DNA of 64,000 nt, from NCBI RefSeq assembly GCF_005281475.1, contig NZ_CP040106.1, forward strand, positions 5,880,001 through 5,944,000, read 5' to 3'. Below, piece after piece: positions 36,088 through 43,362 of this stretch. The notes below the pieces were generated by a model. It had not been told where the DNA came from, did no database searches, and saw only the letters and a list, made by a program, of their open reading frames with translations. The DNA is from Echinicola rosea. GTDB lineage: Bacteria; Bacteroidota; Bacteroidia; Cytophagales; Cyclobacteriaceae. Position 1 is the first letter of the stretch. Every line of letters starts with the position of its first letter. The translations under genes and the position numbers were made by a program.

Positions 36088-37417
36088 CTGATAGACTTTT
36101 TGAAATGTCGATTCTATAAACTGAAATCGCTGGAATGAGCGCTGAAAGAAACCCTATGGCCAAGGTCACCGCAAACAAGTAACCTTCTCCCAAAATTGGC
36201 CCTGATGGGTAAAATTCATAATGATATTCGGATTTCAGCAGCCATCCAACCACCCAGAGTCCCAGCCTACTGAAGACCAATCCCAGTAAGAATCCTGCAA
36301 CAGCAATAAACACTCCTTCCTGAAAGACCAGTCCAAGCAATTGCCCCCTGGACGCGCCAAACGTCCTCAAAAGTGCCATCTCGTAAGAACGTTCCCGAAG
36401 TCCCAAGTACAAGCTGATGAAAACGCTGATGCCCGAGACCAAGATCACAATAAAAGCCACCATCTTAAGAGTGGAGGTCGCCATCCCCATCAGACTGAAG
36501 AGCTTTGCCAATTCGTATTTGGGCAAGGCTGCCTGCATATTGGTGTGCTCGTTGACCAATCTGGGAAGCTGGACCATACCTAGCGGATTTTTAAACTTGA
36601 TCAGCAGAGCGGTGATCTCCTTGTCCGCTTCGTGGGAATGGGATGCACCTGCTTCCTCCTGTAGGTGATTTGCTTCGTCTCCGTGATGATGCCCTTCTTG
36701 ATGTCCATGTGATTTATTTTCCTTGGGTTTATCCTCATGAGCATGATGGTCTTTTTCGTTTTCTCCTTCACGCACTTTATCTGCTACTTCATGCGCTCCA
36801 TGATGGCTGTGGATATCCCATACACTTTGCAGATCGGTCAGGATCAATTGGTCCACCACGGTCCCTGAAGGTTCGAATATTCCGGTTATCAAATAGGCAT
36901 GGTCATCGTGGACATGTCCACCCTCTCCAAGCCCATGGGAACCATGAAACCTGTCGCCTATCCCCAGTCCTGTTTTTCTGGCCACTGCTGCTCCGATGGT
37001 CACTTCCATGAATTCCCCCCATAACCGGCCTTCCTGGAGTTTCATCGCATAGTTTTCCGGATACCGGCCATCGGTGCCCACAATTCTGAATCCACCATAA
37101 GAATCCCCATATGAAAGTGGAATGCCATACTCGACCAACCTGTTTTTCAAAAGCCTATTGGCCTCGGAGAGCTGTATGTTTCCCGTCGGAACATCCACCT
37201 GAAAAACAGCTGAAAGGATCAGTTGCAGTGGACTGCCTTTTGCTCCCACCACCATGTCTATGCCACGGATATTGGAGTTCATCTGTGCCTTAAGGTGCTG
37301 ATCGAGATGCAGCATCAATGAGATCAGTCCCACCCCGAGAGACAGCAACAACAAACTCAATCCTGTGGAAAGTGGCTTGGCAGTGATATTTTTGATACTT
37401 AAGCGGAAAATATTCAT
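36080..37417 (-). CDS. FtsX/MacB-type ABC permease with a long His-rich loop
   Basis: 445 residues from ATG 37417. It has one N-terminal transmembrane helix (after FRLSIKNITAKP), a MacB-like periplasmic domain, and three C-terminal helices typical of FtsX permeases (VAFIVILVSGISVFISLYLG, LLGLVFQEGVFIAVAGFLLG, LFAVTLAIGFLSALIPA). Inserted in the periplasmic domain at about 210-270 is a stretch with about 16 His in 60 residues (DKVREGENEKDHHAHEDKP, SHGHQEGHHHGDEANHL, ASHSHEADKE), plus GGHVHDDHAY and IHSHHGAHEV just before it. This strongly suggests Zn2+/Ni2+/Co2+ binding. With the ATPase it resembles the zinc-regulated Zrg-type transporter rather than a lipoprotein exporter. Confidence 0.85.
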   Translation of the reverse strand: MNIFRLSIKNITAKPLSTGLSLLLLSLGVGLISLMLHLDQHLKAQMNSNIRGIDMVVGAKGSPLQLILSAVFQVDVPTGNIQLSEANRLLKNRLVEYGIPLSYGDSYGGFRIVGTDGRYPENYAMKLQEGRLWGEFMEVTIGAAVARKTGLGIGDRFHGSHGLGEGGHVHDDHAYLITGIFEPSGTVVDQLILTDLQSVWDIHSHHGAHEVADKVREGENEKDHHAHEDKPKENKSHGHQEGHHHGDEANHLQEEAGASHSHEADKEITALLIKFKNPLGMVQLPRLVNEHTNMQAALPKYELAKLFSLMGMATSTLKMVAFIVILVSGISVFISLYLGLRERSYEMALLRTFGASRGQLLGLVFQEGVFIAVAGFLLGLVFSRLGLWVVGWLLKSEYHYEFYPSGPILGEGYLFAVTLAIGFLSALIPAISVYRIDISKSLSDV

Positions 37418-37422
37418 GGAAT

Positions 37423-38079
37423 TCAATTTATAGAAGAGACTGACTGGATGGCAGGAAGTGTTACCGAAACGGGAAATTCGGACTTCAAGCGTTGATCATG
37501 CGTGATGATGATCAAGCTGGAATTGGTCTTGACAGTCTGCCTTTTCAGCAGCTCGATGACCCGAAAGCAATTTTTATCATCCAGTGCGGCTGTTGGTTCG
37601 TCGGCGAGGATCAGTTTGGGACGGTTGATAACGGCCAACGCAATGGACGCCCGCTGCTGCTCTCCCTGAGACAGCTGACGTGGGTAGCTTTTGAGCTTAT
37701 CCAGCAATCCCAGACCATCCAGCACCTCCCTGATTTGATGGGAATCCTGCGGTTTGTTTGCCAAAAACCTGACCATCTCCAGGTTTTCCTCCAATGTAAG
37801 GGACTGGATAAAATGGGCACGCTGGAAAACGATCCCGACATGGCCGCCTCTAAAAGTATCCAATTGCTTTCCGCGCAATTGGGCAATATCTGTTTCTCCT
37901 ATCTGGATGCTACCGTTTTTTGGCTTCAACAAGCCTGCTATCAGGTGTAAAAAGGTCGTCTTGCCGACACCGGACTCCCCAAGAATCAATAAATCTGTCC
38001 CTTCGGGAACGTTCAGGTCTGGAAATTCGAATTGGTTGTCCTTATTGTATTCAAATGAAACTGATTGGGTAATTAGCAT
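37423..38079 (-). CDS. ABC transporter ATP-binding protein (LolD/MacB type)
   Basis: 218 residues. Walker A is GESGVGKTTFLHL (about 34-46), the Q-loop lies near GIVFQRAHF, the signature is LSQGEQQRASIALAV, Walker B is ILADEPTAALDD and the switch is IITHDQ. The size and motifs fit the LolD/MacB/FtsE class, which works with FtsX-type permeases; the His-rich permease follows 5 bases downstream. It is the first gene of an ATPase-permease-DUF3299-like operon whose promoter is covered by a 20-bp palindrome at 38113-38157. Confidence 0.92.
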   Translation of the reverse strand: MLITQSVSFEYNKDNQFEFPDLNVPEGTDLLILGESGVGKTTFLHLIAGLLKPKNGSIQIGETDIAQLRGKQLDTFRGGHVGIVFQRAHFIQSLTLEENLEMVRFLANKPQDSHQIREVLDGLGLLDKLKSYPRQLSQGEQQRASIALAVINRPKLILADEPTAALDDKNCFRVIELLKRQTVKTNSSLIIITHDQRLKSEFPVSVTLPAIQSVSSIN

Positions 38080-38101
38080 ATCTTCTGGATGTTGGACAAT
38101 G

Positions 38102-38132
38102 CAAATCTAGCCATCAATTTTATCAAATGCAA
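38102..38132 (-). promoter_or_regulatory. Bacteroidota-type promoter of the His-rich ABC operon
   Basis: On the minus strand, TTG (38132-38130), a 20-base spacer and TAGATTTG (38109-38102) match the consensus. The transcript would begin about 15 bases before ATG 38079. The -33 TTG lies inside the palindromic operator. Confidence 0.7.
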
Positions 38133-38157
38133 CAATATTGCATTTGATAAAATTGAT
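38113..38157. promoter_or_regulatory. 20-bp perfect inverted repeat containing the 17-bp operator
   Basis: The arms 38113-38132 and 38138-38157 are perfectly complementary with a 5-base spacer (CAATA). The core, ATGCAACAATATTGCAT at 38127-38143, is the cleanest example of the 6-5-6 motif found also at 34424, 34459 and 34636/34660. It covers the -33 element of the ABC operon promoter. Its form and the His-rich genes it controls suggest a Zur/Fur-family repressor site; the protein itself is not in the window. Confidence 0.75.
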
Positions 38158-38283
38158 AACATCTACATACACCCTGGATTTTACTGCTTGTCCCTTTGGA
38201 TATGAAAAAATCAATAAAAAAGCCCATTCGAACTTGCATAGACCCAATGACCGGACCAAATGACCGGGGAAGTATATTGCTTA

Positions 38284-38459
38284 AACCCGCATTATGCATT
38301 AGCCTATCTATTGCGACCTGATCCGCCGCGGCGGACAAAATCAATCGCTTCGCTGCTGTTTTCGATTTCACCATAGCGATGCTATGATTCAATCTCCAAA
38401 CAGCCTGATTTTCTTGTAGTTTCAGCTCTCATAACGATTCCTAATGCATAAATCGGGTT
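38284..38459. mobile_element. MITE-like element, family B, with ~19-bp terminal inverted repeats
   Basis: The left end, AACCCGCATTATGCATTAG, matches the inverted right end (38440-38459, CCTAATGCATAAATCGGGTT) with few mismatches. The 176-bp interior has no open frame of note and contains the small inverted motif GCCGCGGCGG. Similar ends without the interior occur at 3507-3556. This looks like a non-autonomous miniature element. The rest of the gap, 38460-38683, shows no gene or clear signal. Confidence 0.6.
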
Positions 38460-38683
38460 AAAAAGAAGATACTTCCCCATAAAAAATTTGTCTTTTGCCA
38501 TCGGAATGTTAAATCGTGCCTTGTTCCACAGGAACATTTTCTGTCTCGTATTGCTCTCCGCTTGGAACTGAAAACACCTAGTGGACCAGGTTCGAACCTG
38601 CTGTGCAAAAGAATCTGAGCGATACTTTGATGGAGTTGATTTATCCTAAATGAACAACGATTGCTTTTGGACTATATCAGGTG

Positions 38684-39544
38684 TCATTTATGCTTCTTGC
38701 CCCATGGGGTCCTTTTGACCATATAGTTAAGTGAGTTCACATAAGAATTCGAGTCATTGCCAAATGCTTCCCTACTATCCGAATATACGCTACTCCCTTG
38801 GTCGCTGAAAATTTTCAGGGAAACACTGCAATCATAATTGATAGTGGTCGTAGCACTTCCCCCCGAATAGGTGGTCGTCTTGGTTTCCCTTCTGTTTTTT
38901 TCTTTTTCCTTTTCGGTGGAATAGGCACTTCCCGTGGTGATCGCCCCTTTGTTTTCGATATCAGTACTTCCAAACACGACATACTCCACGCCTAACAATA
39001 CCGCTATTTCCTGGGGATTAGCGGCCGTCGCGAGGTGATGGCCATCAATGCCATTTTTCTCCAGAATTGAATTAGTGATCATGGGGTCCTGGACAGAAAT
39101 CAAGGAAGTATTCTTGCGAAATGAATTGGCACACTCATTTTGGGCTTTGGTCTGCAGGGCATCCACCATCATGCCCTGATCGTTTGTAATGATCTGGAAA
39201 GGTAATACTGCGAGCTTGTTCCTTCTGTCCTCCGCCGTGGATGCAGGACGCTGGGAAGCCACAGGGGCCGCACTGGGCACCTTAGGTTCATTGACCACTT
39301 CGGTCCTTCCACTCGCAAACTCGATCTTGTTGATTTCATCTTTGCTCACTTCATACTCGAGGTCTTCCCCAGCATACTTGAATTTGATAGAACTGGAACC
39401 CATACTGGTCACTTTTCCTTCCATTTTCTTACCGTCCAACTTCACGATGACATCATGTTTTTCTTCTTGTGCAATGGCTTTGGGCTGAAAGGCAATCACC
39501 CCCATGATCAACACCACCATCAGCAGGTTACTTGATAGTTTCAT
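38684..39544 (-). CDS. Secreted protein with TolB/CsgG-like nucleotide-fold region, function unknown
   Basis: 286 residues with a signal peptide (ends near KAIAQE). A small beta domain follows (about 27-80, HDVIVKLDGKKMEGKVTSM, KYAGEDLEYEVSKDEINKI), then a Pro/Ala linker, and then a region starting KLAVLPFQIITNDQG that reads like the first strand of TolB/CsgG/GNA1162-type periplasmic domains (NPQEIAVLLGVEYVVFGSTDI). A Ser/Thr/Lys-rich section ends the protein. CsgG-like folds sense or assemble envelope components; the precise role is unknown. It forms a probable operon with the 169-residue protein gene 32 bases upstream. Confidence 0.7.
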   Translation of the reverse strand: MKLSSNLLMVVLIMGVIAFQPKAIAQEEKHDVIVKLDGKKMEGKVTSMGSSSIKFKYAGEDLEYEVSKDEINKIEFASGRTEVVNEPKVPSAAPVASQRPASTAEDRRNKLAVLPFQIITNDQGMMVDALQTKAQNECANSFRKNTSLISVQDPMITNSILEKNGIDGHHLATAANPQEIAVLLGVEYVVFGSTDIENKGAITTGSAYSTEKEKEKNRRETKTTTYSGGSATTTINYDCSVSLKIFSDQGSSVYSDSREAFGNDSNSYVNSLNYMVKRTPWGKKHK

Positions 39545-39576
39545 AGCTTAGTATATTTTGTTAGGATCATTAATTG

Positions 39577-40086
39577 CTAAAATTTCAGGGCCAGGCCAAG
39601 GCCATGTCCTCCCATCTGCACGCGCAATCTTGGACGATAGGAATGAGCGGACTGATAGCCGGCATTATGAAAATCAATGGCTTCCTTGGCATTCTTGTCA
39701 AACCATTTGGTAAATGGAATCGATAACAGGGCACAGCCTGCCCCGATATAAGCGAGGTTCCAGTTTGGATCACTGTCCTTGCTAAAGGAATCCACTACGG
39801 GATAGCCCACCAATATCCCGGCAGTAGCAGCCAATAACTTGGACATTAATAAATTCACGCCCAAAGGCTTCACATAATCCTGCATGCCGGGATCATCCTT
39901 GAACAAGTTCAAGAGCTGAACTGGCTCCATTTCGATACCGCATTTCTTATAGACCTTTTTCTTGAACAAGCCCTTTTCGATTATTTCAATAGGTTCTACG
40001 CTACCACTTTGTGCCCTGACCTCTTCTACAGACATCCCCGTGAAGAGCACGAAAACGACAAGGAATACGTTAATTTCAGTTCTCAT
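39577..40086 (-). CDS. Uncharacterised envelope protein
   Basis: 169 residues with a signal peptide (ends near VRAQSG). A YKKCGIEMEPVQLLNLFKDDP segment and two hydrophobic stretches follow (LLMSKLLAATAGILVGYPVV and LAYIGAGCALLSIPFT). The C-terminus LRVQMGGHGLGLALKF ends in Phe after a short beta-like segment, as in outer-membrane proteins. No family is recognised. It is co-oriented with the TolB/CsgG-like gene 32 bases downstream. Confidence 0.65.
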   Translation of the reverse strand: MRTEINVFLVVFVLFTGMSVEEVRAQSGSVEPIEIIEKGLFKKKVYKKCGIEMEPVQLLNLFKDDPGMQDYVKPLGVNLLMSKLLAATAGILVGYPVVDSFSKDSDPNWNLAYIGAGCALLSIPFTKWFDKNAKEAIDFHNAGYQSAHSYRPRLRVQMGGHGLGLALKF

Positions 40087-40730
40087 GATATTGGTTTATA
40101 TAAACAGTTTGTTGGTGACACAGACATCAAAAAAGATTACATTATTCATCGTTCTCCAAACACTTAAGCCGTCCAAATACCTAATAAAAATAATATAATT
40201 TGGATAAAAAACACATTTTAAATTTGAAAAAAAACACTTTTTTTTGAAGTAATTGAAAAAGGGGAAGCATGAACCTTATTTCTTTTATAGCCTAAGTTCG
40301 GTTTAAAAACCGTCTCCGTACATTAGTAGGAACAAGCACTGCCACGGATTGGGCGTAATGTGCAGACAGAAACTGCTTCGGAAGGAATGACCAGATAGGG
40401 GCACTTGGTAATAGAAAGTGGATAAAGTATCCCACCAGTGTCGAGGTATTAAGTTAAAAACTCTATACTAGTGGTTCCGCAGCGCAGCTGTCGGAACAAC
40501 CGGCGAGCTCTTGTGCTAAGGCATCGGAAATCGGAAGGACGATTAGCAAAATGACCAAAAGACTTTGTACTTTCATTGTAGTGGGGTTAGGTTTGGTTTA
40601 CAAAAACAATTTGTGGGCGAAAGCTGCGCGAAAACCTAATAACACCTTATAAAAATGTTATTTATTAGAATAAAACATCACCAAAAAACAACTGCACACA
40701 TTTTAAACTTTGTTCAATTTTTCATATTCC
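40087..40730. other. Long intergenic region with unassigned structured sequence
   Basis: About 640 bases. 40087-40270 is AT-rich and likely holds the upstream promoter of the envelope protein pair. 40290-40620 is more GC-rich and looks non-random (e.g. AACCGTCTCCGTACATTAG and GTGTCGAGGTATTAAG) but has no usable open frame. It could be the remnant of a mobile element or an RNA. A family D repeat lies at 40470-40500. Confidence 0.5.
40470..40500 (+). repeat. Intergenic repeat family D, copy 1
   Basis: A 31-base stretch starting AGTGGTTCCGCAGC and ending TGTCGGAACAAC. 28 of 31 positions match the reverse complement of 62752-62782. Its centre can fold as an imperfect hairpin (GTTCCG...CGGAAC). 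Confidence 0.65.
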
Positions 40731-41468
40731 TTACCGGCTTAGCTTCTTGATAAACGCATGGGATGCAGGACCGCCAAACATGGTAATTACCTGCTCTGGC
40801 TTATCATCGAAAAATTCATCGACTGCCAAACGCGCGCCGGGATTTATTTTGTGTAGCTTATGGGCAAGGGTCAGTTTATCCCCATCTTCAGGATCAAAAT
40901 AATCCATAAATACACAAATTCCATTTGGAGCCAACCGGGAATATATATGGTCCAGACAGTCCAACACCAATGCTTTGTGCAAAAGGGGATCGTCTCCACA
41001 TCCACAATCGATATGAGCAAACGCGATCGTATCGGGAAGCTGATCAGGAAGAGTTTCCTGATAATACCCTTTGTGAACCACCGGGAGCTTAAGCCCAGCG
41101 GCCTCAAAGTTCGCCTTCAACAGGGATAGGATATCTCCCTTCTCTGTAAATTTGGTTTCAAAACTGTCAAATACGTGTAAGTGTTTAACAAGTCCAAATT
41201 GGCTGTTCACTTTCTGAAACAGCAATGCGCACTGACCGGTAAAAGTGCCCAACTCCACTATTTCTCCTTCCACATCATCTTGCAGTACCCGCGTCAACAG
41301 ATGAAACAAATTGATCCGTTGTTCCACGCTGCACATGTCGCGCATGGTATCAAAATGATGATTCAGGCGAAGGCCGATCCTTTTGAGGATTTTATTGGGA
41401 AGTTCAAGAGACGGCGTCACTGCCTCCCTTCTGCTAAAAGGAGAATGATTGATAAACAGGTTATTCAT
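40731..41468 (-). CDS. TylF/MycF-like SAM-dependent methyltransferase
   Basis: 245 residues with no signal. The SAM-binding segment EIVELGTFTGQCALLFQ is followed by an HLHVFDSFE strand, the metal/catalytic-type AHIDCGCGDDPLLHKALVLDC, and PNGICVFMDYFDPEDG. This is the layout of TylF-type (macrocin O-methyltransferase-like) enzymes, which methylate sugar or polyketide hydroxyls. No biosynthetic cluster is nearby, so the substrate cannot be guessed. It is transcribed alone, 210 bases downstream of the SusD stop codon on the same strand. Confidence 0.78.
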   Translation of the reverse strand: MNNLFINHSPFSRREAVTPSLELPNKILKRIGLRLNHHFDTMRDMCSVEQRINLFHLLTRVLQDDVEGEIVELGTFTGQCALLFQKVNSQFGLVKHLHVFDSFETKFTEKGDILSLLKANFEAAGLKLPVVHKGYYQETLPDQLPDTIAFAHIDCGCGDDPLLHKALVLDCLDHIYSRLAPNGICVFMDYFDPEDGDKLTLAHKLHKINPGARLAVDEFFDDKPEQVITMFGGPASHAFIKKLSR

Positions 41469-41679
41469 GAAATCTTGGGTTTATTTCGATTAGCTACTGT
41501 TTGGGTGATGGTATCGAAAACCTGAGGAGTGTTAAATAAAAGGGCGTTCAATAATTTACCACTTAATTACAGTTTTCACAATCATATACCTTAAAAAAAC
41601 AGGGCAACACCAAGATTGGCGATAACTTTTTGAGCTTAAAAAAAGAAAGCGAGGACAAAACGCCCCCGCTTTCCATGGA

Positions 41680-43350
41680 TTAATAGTTGGGATTCTGTTC
41701 TGCCAAATCAGGCCCCATCATGTCCAAATAGGTTTGGGGGATGGGAAAGTATTCATGTTTTCCCGCCACAAAAGTGGCATTGATCAAGTGAGACCTGATC
41801 TGCTTCTCCTCTTCCAGGTAGTTGTTCATGGTTTCAGCGGCCACGCCCCAACGGACCAGGTCAAAGAACCGATGACCTTCCATGGCCAACTCCAGCCTTC
41901 TCTCCAACCTCACTAATGCTTGTGCCTGTGCAGCATCTGTCCAAGGCTCATCATACATGGCCACCCGGTAGTTATCAGCAGGCTGGTCACTGTCCAGCTG
42001 TGTCACCACTTGACTTTCGGCAGCCCGACCCCTGACTTCATTTACCGTCTGTCTAGCCCCTTCCAGATCGCCTAGGGCCACTTGCGCTTCGGCCTTCCAA
42101 AGCAACAGGTCGGCATAGCGGATGATATAGTAGTTCAGCGCACTAATGTAGGGCCAAGTAGGTGTCTGTAAATCCGATAGTGCGGATACGATTCGCTTTT
42201 TGGGCGCGAAAGGGCCATAAGTAGATAAATCACGAGCCCACGATGCCTCATATAGAATATTCAGATCCAGATAAGGAATTCCAGGCCTTCCCACCGTATG
42301 GTCGAGTCGTGGATCCAGGAAGTCACCATCTGCCAGCTGGTCCCCCACTACAGGCATCCCCTCGGCATTGGTTTCAAAAGCATTGATCAGGTTCTGGCTG
42401 GGACGGTGAAAACCATACTGGTTATAATACGGCCCACCCGGTGCAGAAAGACGGTCTCCGATGCTACCGTTATAATTGCTGGGCTCGCCATCGTTGACAG
42501 AATGTTGTACAGCAAAGATAATCTCTTCACTATTGTCATTCTCCGGTAAAAAAACATCTCGAAAGTGTGGCAAGAGTGCATATTTCCCAGAGGCGATCAC
42601 CTCATTGGTTGCATCTAAGCAAGCCTGCCATTTCTCCTGAAAAGCGTAGGTTTTTGCCAAATAGGCCATAGCGGCATACTTTCCGGGACGGCCCGCATCG
42701 GTTTGGTCTGTCGGCAGCAGCTCATAGGCCGCACTGAAGTCCTCTTCTATCTTGCCCCACAGCTCTTCATCGGTCAGTGCGATGTTTCCCACGTAATAAT
42801 CATCTACCGTCTCAGCCTGTTCATCGATGTAGGGAATATTATGGTATATTTTCTTCAACTCAAAATAGAAATGTCCCCTTAAAAACCGGAGCTCTCCCTC
42901 CCGGGACTGCTTGAGACCGGCATCAAACGATTCGCTGTTCTGAAGTAACCTTAAGGCATAATTGGCCCTTTTCACACCTTCATAAAGCGCCAGCCATTTC
43001 CGGTTGACATCCGTAATGGTCGGGTTGGTATTGAAGATTTCCATTTGATGGATCTGGTTCTGGTCCCCGGTACCGCCGCCACCTTTGTAAGCGTCATCTG
43101 AGATGGCGTCTCCAAAGCTCCAATTGGAGGCAGGGCTGTTAAAAGCACTGGATGCTCCATCAAACTGGCCGTTCAGGATACTATAAGACGCGATGATGGC
43201 ACGCTCGATATTTTCCGGTTTGCTCATCTCATCGGGAGCCACTTCTCCGTAAGGCACTTCTTCCAAGTAACTGGAATCGCAGGCAAAAGACCCCAACATC
43301 GCAGATGCCAATGCCAGGTATGCTATATTTTTTATTGGTCTGAATTTCAT
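41680..43350 (-). CDS. SusD/RagB family outer-membrane lipoprotein
   Basis: 556 residues with lipobox LGSFAC (Cys24). The N-terminal SusD_RagB region has LEEVPYGEVAPDEMSKPENI and KWLALYEGVKRANYALRLL, and the C-terminal region has YYIIRYADLLLWKAEAQVALG and LARLERRLELAMEGHRFFDLVRWG-like segments (here QALVRLERRLELAMEGHRFF). The protein forms the surface lid of the SusC channel and binds the nutrient before import. It lies 12 bases after susC. No glycoside hydrolase adjoins, so the substrate (glycan or protein) is open. Confidence 0.94.
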   Translation of the reverse strand: MKFRPIKNIAYLALASAMLGSFACDSSYLEEVPYGEVAPDEMSKPENIERAIIASYSILNGQFDGASSAFNSPASNWSFGDAISDDAYKGGGGTGDQNQIHQMEIFNTNPTITDVNRKWLALYEGVKRANYALRLLQNSESFDAGLKQSREGELRFLRGHFYFELKKIYHNIPYIDEQAETVDDYYVGNIALTDEELWGKIEEDFSAAYELLPTDQTDAGRPGKYAAMAYLAKTYAFQEKWQACLDATNEVIASGKYALLPHFRDVFLPENDNSEEIIFAVQHSVNDGEPSNYNGSIGDRLSAPGGPYYNQYGFHRPSQNLINAFETNAEGMPVVGDQLADGDFLDPRLDHTVGRPGIPYLDLNILYEASWARDLSTYGPFAPKKRIVSALSDLQTPTWPYISALNYYIIRYADLLLWKAEAQVALGDLEGARQTVNEVRGRAAESQVVTQLDSDQPADNYRVAMYDEPWTDAAQAQALVRLERRLELAMEGHRFFDLVRWGVAAETMNNYLEEEKQIRSHLINATFVAGKHEYFPIPQTYLDMMGPDLAEQNPNY

Positions 43351-43362
43351 AGTGTAGTCAAG

